Of a stretch of 8,805 nt of DNA, positions 1-6,355 are shown piece by piece. The position numbers and the translations under genes were made by a program. Source of the stretch: Methanosarcinaceae archaeon. GTDB taxonomy: Archaea; Halobacteriota; Methanosarcinia; Methanosarcinales; Methanosarcinaceae. The DNA lies in assembly GCA_020793555.1 (NCBI GenBank), contig DQIO01000235.1, positions 1-8,805 of the forward strand, in the 5' to 3' direction. The notes beneath the pieces were generated by a model, which did no database searches, had not been told where the DNA came from, and saw only the letters and a list, made by a program, of their open reading frames with translations. The first letter of the stretch is position 1. Each line of letters starts with the position of its first letter.

Positions 1-1419
1 CGAAATGCAGGTGTCATTGCCGATAACGTTGGTGACAATGTAGGAGATTGTGCCGGAATGGGTGCGGACTTGTTTGAAACCTATGTGGTAACACTCCTGG
101 CATCAATGTTGCTTGGTTCAATGTTACTTGATGTATATCCAAATGCGGTTCTGTATCCAATGATGCTTGGTGCAGTCGCAATATTCACATCCATCATATC
201 GATCTTCTTCGTGAAGGTAGGCAGTGATGGCAAGATCATGAAAGCTCTGTACAAAGGTGTAGCAGTATCAGCGATTCTTTGTATTGTTGCATTCTATTTC
301 ATCACTGACATGTTAATGGGTGACATCAGGCTCTATTATGCATCACTTGTTGGTGTTGGAATAATGGTCCTTATGGTCATATTTACGGAATACTATACAT
401 CCACAAGTTACCGTCCGGTCAAGGAGATTGCAAAAGCATCTGAAACCGGTGCAGGAACGAACGTAATTTCCGGTCTTGCAATTGGATTTGAAAGCACGGC
501 ACTTCCGACTATAGTTATTATAATAGGTATATTGGCATCATACTTCATTGTTGGCGGTGGAACTGATCCGGCATTGGGCATATACGGTATTGCAATCGCA
601 GCAGCGGCAATGCTCTCAACAACAGGCATGATCGTGGCACTTGACTCATACGGCCCTATCACAGACAATGCAGGCGGTATTGCTGAAATGGCACATCTGC
701 CTGAAAGTGTACGGAATATCACCGATAAACTTGATGCAGTAGGTAACACTACAAAGGCAGTTACAAAAGGATATGCGATAGGGTCAGCGGCACTTGGTGC
801 ACTGGCACTTTTTGCAGATTACAGACACAAGGTTGATCTTGGACCTGGTTCATTGAGTCTTGACAACCCTATAGTTCTTGTTGGTCTCTTCATTGGTGGT
901 CTGCTTCCATTCCTGTTCAGTGCAGTCACAATGCGTGCAGTCGGTACTGCAGCATTTGAAGTTGTTAATGAAGTACGTCGCCAGTTCAAGGAAATTCCAG
1001 GAATCATGGAAGGTACTACAAGACCTGAATATGGCAAGTGTGTTGACATCGTGACAAAGTCCGCGATCAACTCAATGGCTATTCCCGGAATACTTGCAAT
1101 TGGAACACCTCTTGTAGTTGGTTTGGTACTCGGTCCACAGGCACTCGGCGGTCTTTTGATCGGTATCATTGTTGTAGGTCTTTTACTTGCACTTACAATG
1201 GACAATGGTGGCGGTGCATGGGATAACGCAAAGAAACTCATCGAAGACGGCGCACACGGCGGCAAGGGCTCAGATGCCCACAAAGCAGCAATTGTCGGGG
1301 ATACGGTTGGTGATCCATTCAAGGACACATCAGGTCCTGCACTCAATGCACTGATAAAAGTTGTGAACATGATCGCAATCCTGTTCTCGTCGCTCTTTAT
1401 TGGCGCAGGTATATTCTAA
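1..1419 (+). CDS. hppA: Membrane-bound ion-translocating pyrophosphatase, K+-independent H+ type (5' partial)
   Basis: Integral membrane pyrophosphatase that hydrolyses PPi to two phosphates and couples this to ion export, energising the cytoplasmic membrane. The reading frame is open from base 1, so the start and about the first 200 residues lie outside; 472 codons remain of a family usually near 670-700. Window residues 7-19 carry the substrate/Mg-binding loop with spaced aspartates ([12 protein letters not shown]). Other signatures are [10 protein letters not shown] at 222-231, [12 protein letters not shown] at about 401-412 and [14 protein letters not shown] near 433-446. Multiple hydrophobic membrane segments lie between these loops. 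The [10 protein letters not shown] motif (248-257) has Lys at the position where K+-dependent enzymes have Ala, and Thr three residues later. In this family that indicates a K+-independent enzyme, and such enzymes are typically H+ pumps. No frameshift is seen. Antisense open frames inside the gene are shadows. The family call is near certain; the ion is inferred from the motif. Confidence 0.97.
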   Translation, partial: RNAGVIADNVGDNVGDCAGMGADLFETYVVTLLASMLLGSMLLDVYPNAVLYPMMLGAVAIFTSIISIFFVKVGSDGKIMKALYKGVAVSAILCIVAFYFITDMLMGDIRLYYASLVGVGIMVLMVIFTEYYTSTSYRPVKEIAKASETGAGTNVISGLAIGFESTALPTIVIIIGILASYFIVGGGTDPALGIYGIAIAAAAMLSTTGMIVALDSYGPITDNAGGIAEMAHLPESVRNITDKLDAVGNTTKAVTKGYAIGSAALGALALFADYRHKVDLGPGSLSLDNPIVLVGLFIGGLLPFLFSAVTMRAVGTAAFEVVNEVRRQFKEIPGIMEGTTRPEYGKCVDIVTKSAINSMAIPGILAIGTPLVVGLVLGPQALGGLLIGIIVVGLLLALTMDNGGGAWDNAKKLIEDGAHGGKGSDAHKAAIVGDTVGDPFKDTSGPALNALIKVVNMIAILFSSLFIGAGIF

Positions 1420-1433
1420 GCAAATTTAAGTAT

Positions 1434-1490
1434 CGGCAGTCTGGCTTGTGTCGGACTTGCCTGCTTTTTTTTGTTTCTTTCCTTTTTTTA
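1434..1490 (+). terminator. Hairpin plus T-tract terminator of hppA
   Basis: Fifteen bases after the hppA stop, GGCAGTC (1435-1441) can pair with GACTTGCC (1454-1461) with one bulged T. An eight-T run follows at 1465-1472, with further T tracts to 1489. Archaeal RNA polymerase terminates on T-rich tracts, so the T runs alone would suffice. There is no gene close downstream on this strand, which fits an end of transcription. Confidence 0.6.
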
Positions 1491-1931
1491 ATGATTGTTG
1501 TATTTTGACTATACTATACAGTTTGTTCAGTAAATTGAACAAATATTCAAACTTTTGTGCAGTACACGTTCTTTATTGAACCGTTCAAAACCTTCAACCA
1601 AAAACTTTAATTTTCGATCTGACCATCACCTTCGGGCCATGGAAGCTGTCCATTAATTTAAAAAATCGGGAGAATGAAAGTCAAATATTGCTTTAAATTA
1701 AAGAACAATGAATAATTTCATCATTCGCCGTAATTGTTAAATAGGCTCTATGATTATTAAGATTAAAAACCCATGCATCTTTGCAATAATGGCAGCATCC
1801 CGTACATATCCGTAAACGAAACTGTTTTTTTGTACTTGCGATATATGGATAATGTGTTTCGGTAAGGAGCTGGAATATTATAGAACATCAACGCCAACAA
1901 GGTTATCGCTGATCGTCATATTGAGCATTGA
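1491..1931. other. Intergenic region with no recognisable gene
   Basis: AT-rich spacer between hppA and the transporter gene. I found no tRNA-like or long coding structure in it. Short frames exist, for example ATG 1772 to TAA 1864 (30 codons) and ATG near 1850 to about 1947 (31 codons), but neither has a convincing ribosome site or recognisable sequence. The notable content is a pair of palindromes at 1522-1588, listed separately, and TATA-like ACTATACTATACA near 1508-1520, which could start a transcript that I cannot assign. Confidence 0.5.
1522..1588. promoter_or_regulatory. Two palindromes sharing TTGAAC/GTTCAA half-sites (candidate operator)
   Basis: Palindrome one is TTTGTTCA (1522-1529), a six-base spacer, then TGAACAAA (1536-1543); the arms match perfectly. 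Palindrome two is TTGAAC (1576-1581), one base, then GTTCAA (1583-1588), also perfect. Both use the same half-site, and further imperfect copies (ATTCAAAC near 1545, CTTCAACC near 1592) lie in the same stretch. This looks like a dimeric regulator binding region, or a structured RNA element. It sits about 400 bases upstream of the MATE gene, far for a direct operator, so the target is unknown. Confidence 0.35.
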
Positions 1932-1975
1932 TAAAATAATATTATAACTATTCAGATGTTACATGCGCAGAGGAT
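1932..1975 (+). promoter_or_regulatory. Promoter and ribosome site of the MATE transporter gene
   Basis: An AT-only stretch, AAAATAATATTATAA (1933-1947), is a good archaeal TATA-box candidate. Transcription would begin about 26 bases downstream, near 1966, giving a very short leader. AGAGGA at 1969-1974 is a purine-rich Shine-Dalgarno-like sequence. It lies only one base before ATG 1976 and four bases before ATG 1979, which favours the second ATG as the start. Confidence 0.5.
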
Positions 1976-1978
1976 ATG

Positions 1979-3322
1979 ATGAAAAACATAAAAAAAGCTC
2001 AACTTATCGAAGGACCTGTTGCAAAAACCCTGTTCAATATGACCCTGCCGATGGTCGTCGGAATGTTCGGGATGGTCGCATTTAATCTCATTGATACATT
2101 TTTTGTAGGGCAACTGGGTACGCAGGAACTGGCAGCATTGAGCTATACTTTTCCAGTGGTAATGGTAATTGGCAGCCTGGCAATGGGGATAGGCATCGGT
2201 GCCTCTGCTGTGATCTCACAGGCTATTGGGAGGGGTGATCATCATAGAGTGCAGCGACTGACAACAGACAGTCTGATCTTATCGATGTTATTGGTCACAT
2301 TTTTTGTGTTATTTGGGCTTCTGACCATTAGGCCCTTTTTCAGTCTCCTTGGTGCTACACCAGAGATAGTTTCCCTTATCAGGCAATATATGGTGATCTG
2401 GTATCCGGGGGTTCTCTTTCTTGTTATTCCAATGGTGGGTAACAATGCTATCCGTGCAACAGGTGATACCAAAACCCCGAGTGCTATAATGCTTGTGGCA
2501 GTGATCGTCAACGTTATACTTGATCCTTTGTTGATATTCGGGCTTGGGCCGTTCCCAATGCTTGGGCTTGCCGGGGCAGCTATTGCTACTGTTGTTTCAA
2601 GGGCAATTACGTTAGTTGTTGCTTTATGGGTGCTATACTATCGGGATGGAATGATAACATTAGAATTACCTCCACTAAAAACGGTTATCAATTCATGGAA
2701 AAGTATCATGTACATTGGGCTGCCGGTTGCCGGAACGAGACTCCTTTATCCCATTTCCATGGGCGTTATAATTGCTTTAATATCTTCGTATGGACATGAA
2801 GCCGTTGCAGCTTTTGGTGTTGGTACCCGCGTTGAATTCCTTGCAATGACAGTGATCTTTTCCCTGTCAGGAGTCATCGGGCCATTTGTAGGCCAGAATT
2901 GGGGAGCCGGTCGGTATGACCGGATAAAACTGGGAGTCAAATACAGTAATGCTTTTTCATTAATGTGGGGTGTGGCAATGTTTGCTATTCTTGCATTGGC
3001 ATCTAGGCCGATCGCTTCGTTGTTCAATGATGATCCACAGGTCATATCTATAATCGTGCTCTATCTCTGGATCGTTCCGATCGGGTATGCTTTATTTGGC
3101 GTTTTCCAGATATCGACCACCACTTTAAATATTTTGCATAAACCGGGTTATGCTGCGGTTCTCATGGTGATTCAGATGTTCGTCCTGTATATTCCACTGG
3201 CTTATTTGGGATCATATTTGTTCGGATTACCGGGGATATTTTTTGCGATAGTGTTGGCATATTCGTTAACTGGAATTGCTTCTCATTTCGTGCTTAAGAG
3301 AGTTCTGGATGATGGGGTCTGA
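1979..3322 (+). CDS. MATE family efflux transporter
   Basis: Multidrug and toxic compound extrusion transporter, an inner-membrane antiporter that exports cationic or other compounds using a Na+ or H+ gradient. The 447-residue protein matches the usual 440-460 length and has the two-lobe arrangement of about twelve membrane helices. Numbered from the upstream ATG at 1976, the first lobe has an N-terminal helix with DTFFVGQLG (40-48), then QAIGRGD (82-88), NAIRATGDTKTP (157-168) and DPLLIFGLGPFP (183-194). The second lobe begins near 240 and has GVGTRVE (281-287) and PFVGQNWGAGRYDR (303-316), the counterpart of the first-lobe IGRGD loop. I chose the second of two adjacent ATGs because AGAGGA is too close to the first; using 1976 adds only one Met. 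The gene stands alone with its own promoter. The substrate cannot be told from sequence; methanogens carry several such paralogues. Confidence 0.93.
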   Translation: MKNIKKAQLIEGPVAKTLFNMTLPMVVGMFGMVAFNLIDTFFVGQLGTQELAALSYTFPVVMVIGSLAMGIGIGASAVISQAIGRGDHHRVQRLTTDSLILSMLLVTFFVLFGLLTIRPFFSLLGATPEIVSLIRQYMVIWYPGVLFLVIPMVGNNAIRATGDTKTPSAIMLVAVIVNVILDPLLIFGLGPFPMLGLAGAAIATVVSRAITLVVALWVLYYRDGMITLELPPLKTVINSWKSIMYIGLPVAGTRLLYPISMGVIIALISSYGHEAVAAFGVGTRVEFLAMTVIFSLSGVIGPFVGQNWGAGRYDRIKLGVKYSNAFSLMWGVAMFAILALASRPIASLFNDDPQVISIIVLYLWIVPIGYALFGVFQISTTTLNILHKPGYAAVLMVIQMFVLYIPLAYLGSYLFGLPGIFFAIVLAYSLTGIASHFVLKRVLDDGV

Positions 3323-3344
3323 TTGCGAAAGAATGATTTTTGTA

Positions 3345-3356
3345 TCTTTAAATTTG
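3345..3356 (+). promoter_or_regulatory. TATA box candidate for the YwbE-family gene
   Basis: TTTAAATTT at 3347-3355 is a plausible archaeal TATA element. A start of transcription near 3375 would leave a leader of about 24 bases to ATG 3399 or about 48 bases to ATG 3423. No strong ribosome site precedes either ATG. Read-through from the transporter gene, whose stop is only about 100 bases before the coding start, is also possible. Confidence 0.35.
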
Positions 3357-3422
3357 TTTAAGTAACGCAGTCAATTTTGATGGAAATGTATTTGTTACAT
3401 GTTCACGAATTTAGATTTCATC

Positions 3423-3632
3423 ATGAACAAGGGTACTAATAGAGCAAATATCAAAGAAGGCCTGAGTGTTGGGATTGTTTTAAAGCAAGACCAGAGGAGC
3501 GGGAAAATAACTCGGGGTGTTGTGGGTAGGATATTGACAAAATCTTCAAATCATCCACACGGAATAAAGGTTAAACTAAAAGACGGTCAGGTTGGAAGAG
3601 TTAAGGAGATATATTCGGCGGATTGTGATTGA
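3423..3632 (+). CDS. YwbE family protein (DUF2196)
   Basis: Small basic protein of the YwbE/DUF2196 family, found in many bacteria and methanogens. Its biochemical role is not established. The 69 residues show the family pattern: TNRANIKEG near the start, VGIVLKQDQRSGKITRGVVGRILTKS in two pieces through the middle, and HPHGIKVKLKDGQVGRVKEI toward the end. The repeated short beta-strand/glycine pattern suggests a compact SH3/KOW-like beta-barrel, which is an inference. The frame also opens at ATG 3399 (77 residues). I prefer ATG 3423 because family members begin only a few residues before RANIK, so the extra MFTNLDFI looks like untranslated leader. The gene lies downstream of the transporter and converges with the ATPase gene, with 36 bases between stops. 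Confidence 0.85.
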   Translation: MNKGTNRANIKEGLSVGIVLKQDQRSGKITRGVVGRILTKSSNHPHGIKVKLKDGQVGRVKEIYSADCD

Positions 3633-3668
3633 TAGGCGGTGATGCGGTGATGGTGGGTGAACTGAAAA

Positions 3669-5072
3669 TCAACCAAAATATTCATCCATATCTTTCAGAT
3701 CGAACAACAGCACTCCGTGCTGATCTGCAAATTCCAGTGCTTTTTTGGTAAAACCTGCTTTTGATATCACAACAAAATGCTCCTTCCGCTCTGCATTAAA
3801 CCACTTAACCAGCGGTGCTTTATCAAGCAACTGCTGGATAATGTCAACACCTGCCTTCCTATTGCGCCACTTGCACTCGCAAAATAATATGTCATGCGTA
3901 TCTTTGTTTAGTGCCACTACATCGATCTCATTTTCTTTGTGCCACCACTTTCCCCATTGCGAGAAACGTGCCGGAAGTCTGTTTTTACTCTCAAGCCCTG
4001 CAAGGAACTCTGATGAGATGTCCTCAAAAGTTGATGATACATGATCCGGCATTGAATCCATAATGCTATCCAGCAGATTTTCGGTATCTCTCAACTCAAT
4101 TCTTGAGCGGTTGGGCATGACGAATCTGAACCAAAAACGAAGGAAATTGTCCTGTATGTGATAGATGCCTTTCCTGAAACGATTGGGGTCTTCCGTTATC
4201 GGTACTTGACGTATGATCAATCCGATCTCCTGAAGTACGTCAAGATATCGGGTTATTTTTTTGCCGTCAATTCCTACGAAATTGGATATTTCGCTTAGTT
4301 TGGTATGCCCGAGTGCGATGGCTTTTAAAATTGACAGGTAAACGTTTGGGTTTTTGAATTCCTGTGATAGCAGAAAGATAGTTTCCTGATAGAAAAAGCC
4401 CTCTTTTTCAATAATCTTCTTTTGGATGAACTCACGCACATTCTTTTCTTCAACCAATAGAAGATATTTTGCAACGCCGCCGGTGATGGAATGGAGCATG
4501 ATCCGGTCTTCGGTCTTGAATTTTTCAAGGAACATGGATGCGTGCTTGAGGTCAAATGGTTTGAGATGTATCTGCGATGTGCGCCTACCATAAAGTGGAG
4601 AGTCATAGTTGAGAATTTCCCGCAGCATCATACCTACAAGCGAGCCGCTTACAATAAGGAATATCTGGGTTTTTGAGAAGAACGTGTCCCAATATTTCTG
4701 GAGGATGGATGGAAACGCAGGATTACTTTTGATGAGATATGTTATCTCGTCTATAGCCAGAACTATTCTTTTGTCAGTTGGCAGTGTTTTAGACAGGTAA
4801 CTGAAAAACTGATCCCAGTTTCCAAACGGTATTTTGAGCAGGAGGTCGTCATGGGTTTGTGCGTATATCTGCTGTTTGAAACTTTCGATTTGCAAAACCT
4901 CGTTCTGCTGGTCAGCCAGATAATAGATGAAGTCAGGTTTATTTTTTCCGAACTCCTCGATCAATGCGGTTTTTCCAATCCTGCGCCTTCCGTAAATTAC
5001 TACAAACTTTGCAGTGTCTTTTGAGTATTCGTCTTCAAGATGGGATAATTCATGTTTACGATTTATGAACAT
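3669..5072 (-). CDS. Archaeal AAA-type ATPase with DUF234-like, PD-(D/E)xK nuclease-like C-terminus
   Basis: ATP-binding protein of the archaeal ATPase_2/DUF234 type, a large multicopy family in archaea and some bacteria whose cellular role is largely unknown. The 467 residues are a typical length. Walker A is GRRRIGKT (28-35) with Lys34; Walker B is IVLAIDEI (103-110) with Asp108-Glu109; VSGS (141-144) is the usual sensor-like strand after it. A winged-helix segment follows at about 243-290 (LSEISNFVGIDGKKITRYLDVLQ in two stretches). The C-terminal part has EID (382-384), then an ILFCECKW strand (395-402) with Glu399 and Lys401. This fits the E/D...ExK active-site pattern of the restriction-endonuclease-like fold. 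All key residues appear intact. A TATA box sits about 30 bases upstream, with almost no leader. DNA binding or cleavage is inferred, not shown. The gene is isolated, though it lies 0.5 kb from the CRISPR regulator on the same strand. Confidence 0.9.
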   Translation of the reverse strand: MFINRKHELSHLEDEYSKDTAKFVVIYGRRRIGKTALIEEFGKNKPDFIYYLADQQNEVLQIESFKQQIYAQTHDDLLLKIPFGNWDQFFSYLSKTLPTDKRIVLAIDEITYLIKSNPAFPSILQKYWDTFFSKTQIFLIVSGSLVGMMLREILNYDSPLYGRRTSQIHLKPFDLKHASMFLEKFKTEDRIMLHSITGGVAKYLLLVEEKNVREFIQKKIIEKEGFFYQETIFLLSQEFKNPNVYLSILKAIALGHTKLSEISNFVGIDGKKITRYLDVLQEIGLIIRQVPITEDPNRFRKGIYHIQDNFLRFWFRFVMPNRSRIELRDTENLLDSIMDSMPDHVSSTFEDISSEFLAGLESKNRLPARFSQWGKWWHKENEIDVVALNKDTHDILFCECKWRNRKAGVDIIQQLLDKAPLVKWFNAERKEHFVVISKAGFTKKALEFADQHGVLLFDLKDMDEYFG

Positions 5073-5097
5073 TAATTAATCGTTGCTATTGATTGTA

Positions 5098-5108
5098 CTT
5101 ATATTTAA
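5098..5108 (-). promoter_or_regulatory. TATA box of the ATPase gene, near-leaderless transcript
   Basis: On the minus strand TTAAATATAA (complement of 5099-5108) is a strong archaeal TATA candidate. Its centre is about 30 bases from the ATG at 5072. The predicted start of transcription falls within a few bases of the start codon. No ribosome site is visible, consistent with a leaderless or near-leaderless mRNA. Confidence 0.5.
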
Positions 5109-5138
5109 CTAATCTAAAATAGGCTAATTTAGAATAGT
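5109..5138. repeat. Two tandem 15-bp AT-rich units upstream of the ATPase promoter
   Basis: CTAATCTAAAATAGG (5109-5123) is followed directly by CTAATTTAGAATAGT (5124-5138), with 12 of 15 positions the same. The block sits just upstream of the ATPase TATA box, where an archaeal activator or upstream element could lie. It may also be chance similarity in AT-rich DNA. Confidence 0.35.
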
Positions 5139-5190
5139 TTAATTTTTCAAATTGTTTTTGTTGAATGTTAAATGCATAGTGCAAAAAATT

Positions 5191-5242
5191 AACCACAGAG
5201 GACACAGAGGAGTATTGCTTTTTTTCTCTGTGTCCCCCTGTG
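5191..5242. repeat. CACAGAGGA palindromic repeat (REP/MITE-like hairpin)
   Basis: CACAGAGGA occurs twice in tandem (5194-5211). The left arm 5194-5209 pairs with 5226-5242 (CTCTGTGTCC, one bulge, CTGTG) around a T-rich loop of about 16 bases. The stem is 15 pairs with a single bulge, well above chance. Sequences of the form AACCACAGAGGACACAGAG are familiar to me as a dispersed non-coding repeat in various prokaryotic genomes, including methanogens. Whether this copy belongs to that family needs a genome search. It lies between genes and has no coding potential; a role as a terminator for either strand is possible. Confidence 0.6.
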
Positions 5243-5298
5243 TTTTTCCGAACCATTCCAGAAGATAATAAAAAGTCTCGAAAACTACCTGCGAACAT

Positions 5299-5466
5299 TT
5301 AAATGTGTAGACTCTGGATGCGTGCAGTGTGGAACTGCCTGAAACCAGATCTTGCAAAACAGTCATCTCTGCGAGTGCAGATGCGGCGCAAACATTACAG
5401 GTGCAGGAACAGATGTCAGGATAGTCGGTGTAACTGTTACGCAATCGATCGGGTTTCCGGTATGAG
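5299..5466 (+). other. Non-coding segment, possible decayed gene remnant
   Basis: This stretch appears richer in GC than the DNA on either side and reads more like coding sequence, but no frame is complete. One plus frame gives a stretch from TLDACSVELPETRS through TVISASADAAQT and stops near 5423. Another gives CGANITGAGTDVRIVGVTV and then stops near 5463. The two pieces are in neighbouring frames and could be parts of one frameshifted gene. There is no start codon with a ribosome site, and I do not recognise the protein. Overlapping open frames on both strands look like shadows. Treat it as unassigned. Confidence 0.2.
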
Positions 5467-5468
5467 TG

Positions 5469-5489
5469 TGATCGGAAAATTTTTGATCA
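5469..5489. terminator. Hairpin downstream of csa3, possible transcript end
   Basis: TGATCGGAAAATTTTTGATCA folds on itself into a 10-pair stem if two G-U pairs are allowed. Read on the minus strand it lies about 80 bases beyond the stop of the regulator gene. A six-T run on the minus strand (complement of 5548-5553), 14 bases after the stop, is a second candidate site for termination. Neither is proven. Confidence 0.3.
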
Positions 5490-5566
5490 AACGCAGGTGA
5501 ACTCAGATATGGTTGTATTGTTTTGCAACACTGGACTTTTAAACCCCAAAAAATAGCATATTAGTT

Positions 5567-6166
5567 TCATATCACAGCGATCTTACCCGCATCCGTTATG
5601 GAGTATCCGTCTTCGCCTGTGATATATCCCATTGCTTTAAGTTCCCGCAGGTGATTGTAAGCCATCCCTTTGGAGATGCCGACATTGACCGCAATGGCAG
5701 CCACTGATGTAACTCCTGACCGAATCTGTTCAAGTATCGCTTTTTTTGTGTCTGAGATGTTGAAGCTGAGAATAGGAAAGTCGATGAGGAAGTTATCCTC
5801 TTCTGTGACGTAGACGATCCGTTGTACCATGTCGCTTCTGGTGTATGCTCCAAAAAGCGCTCCGAACGCCTGCGGTTTCCTGCCGCCTGATACGTTTATT
5901 ATTATCTGGTTTCCGCGCGCGTGTTCCTGTTCTATGAGGTCGGATACATCCTGTGCTACCTGAACGGTGTTGTAGAGGGATGTGATCTTTTTCTCAATCT
6001 CTATGATCTTGCCGAATGTGTCTATAATGGTTTGTTCTGCCCTGGCTTTTTTTTCATCTGTGTTCTCTTCTGTGAGAAGAATTATTTTAGAAGGGGACAG
6101 GCGAGTTATACAGAATATAACTGGTTCGAGAGCGTATATTGTGGTGATCAGTGTTATATTGGTCAT
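5567..6166 (-). CDS. csa3: Csa3-type CRISPR-associated transcriptional regulator (CARF + winged HTH)
   Basis: Likely DNA-binding regulator of CRISPR-cas genes. CARF domains in this family bind cyclic oligoadenylates or related ligands, and the attached winged helix binds promoters. The 199 residues begin with a Rossmann-like strand (MTNITLITTIYALEPV). A second strand, KIILLTEE (27-34), follows. The conserved CARF ligand motif is INVSGGRKPQAFGALFGAY (90-108). Residues about 140-199 form the winged HTH: AILEQIRSG, TSVAAIAVNVGISKGMAYNH with the recognition helix, then LKAMGYITGEDGYSITDAGK for helix and wing. Length and order fit Csa3 (about 200-240 residues). ATG 6166 is chosen because a TATA box lies at leaderless distance and there is no ribosome site. 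It is divergent from cas3, 189 bases away, which supports the cas link. The CARF-HTH class is firm; the Csa3 subfamily name is likely but unsearched. Confidence 0.85.
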   Translation of the reverse strand: MTNITLITTIYALEPVIFCITRLSPSKIILLTEENTDEKKARAEQTIIDTFGKIIEIEKKITSLYNTVQVAQDVSDLIEQEHARGNQIIINVSGGRKPQAFGALFGAYTRSDMVQRIVYVTEEDNFLIDFPILSFNISDTKKAILEQIRSGVTSVAAIAVNVGISKGMAYNHLRELKAMGYITGEDGYSITDAGKIAVI

Positions 6167-6187
6167 ATATGGGGTATTAGTGGTAAT

Positions 6188-6197
6188 GATTTATACG
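6188..6197 (-). promoter_or_regulatory. TATA box of csa3, leaderless arrangement
   Basis: On the minus strand CGTATAAATC (complement of 6188-6197) matches the archaeal TATA consensus. Its centre is about 27 bases from A of the ATG at 6166, so transcription should begin at or next to the start codon. No purine-rich ribosome site precedes the gene, as expected for a leaderless mRNA. Confidence 0.5.
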
Positions 6198-6248
6198 GTT
6201 TACTATGTGTCTATGGTTCATTGTTATATTTTTAATGGCAAACTATAT

Positions 6249-6278
6249 ATCAAATATTGATTATTATATGTTTAACAT
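6249..6278. promoter_or_regulatory. Two short palindromes between csa3 and cas3 (candidate Csa3 operator)
   Basis: ATCAA-ATA-TTGAT (6249-6261) and ATGTT-T-AACAT (6268-6278) are both perfect inverted repeats, with centres 18 bases apart, in the middle of the divergent gap. They lie between the csa3 TATA box and the cas3 TATA box. Dimeric winged-helix regulators bind such sites. The region is AT-rich, so short palindromes are not rare, and the two half-sites differ from each other. Confidence 0.35.
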
Positions 6279-6300
6279 GTACTAAATGAATCTATTAAAA

Positions 6301-6321
6301 TGGAAAGGTTAATATATAATT
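6301..6321 (+). promoter_or_regulatory. Promoter of cas3 (BRE and TATA box)
   Basis: TTAATATATAATT (6309-6321) is a strong TATA candidate, preceded by purine-rich GGAAAGG (6302-6308) in the position of a TFB-recognition element. Initiation is predicted near 6340, leaving a leader of roughly 15 bases before ATG 6356. Only a weak GTGGA (6347-6351) resembles a ribosome site. Confidence 0.5.
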
Positions 6322-6355
6322 ATGGGCATGTTAATAAATATAGAATGTGGAATAT

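Noticed and set aside
408..1370. Long antisense open frames (113 and 183 codons) inside the pyrophosphatase gene
   Set aside because: They overlap a strongly conserved gene on the other strand and have low-complexity Ser/Pro/Ile-rich translations typical of antisense shadows.
1772..1864. 30-codon frame in the hppA-MATE gap
   Set aside because: No ribosome site, no recognisable sequence, and within what random AT-rich DNA provides.
5086..5500. Overlapping frames of 65-101 codons on both strands
   Set aside because: They run through the hairpin repeat and AT-rich spacer, lack ribosome sites and have Cys/Arg-rich unstructured translations. Only a possible remnant is noted.
5921..6260. Plus-strand frames of 92 and 104 codons overlapping csa3
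   Set aside because: They are antisense to the CARF-HTH gene, Cys/Tyr-rich, and match no known pattern; csa3 explains the region.
5073..6355. Possible CRISPR array next to csa3/cas3
   Set aside because: No repeat of 25-37 bases with regular spacers occurs; only a single hairpin repeat and short palindromes are present.
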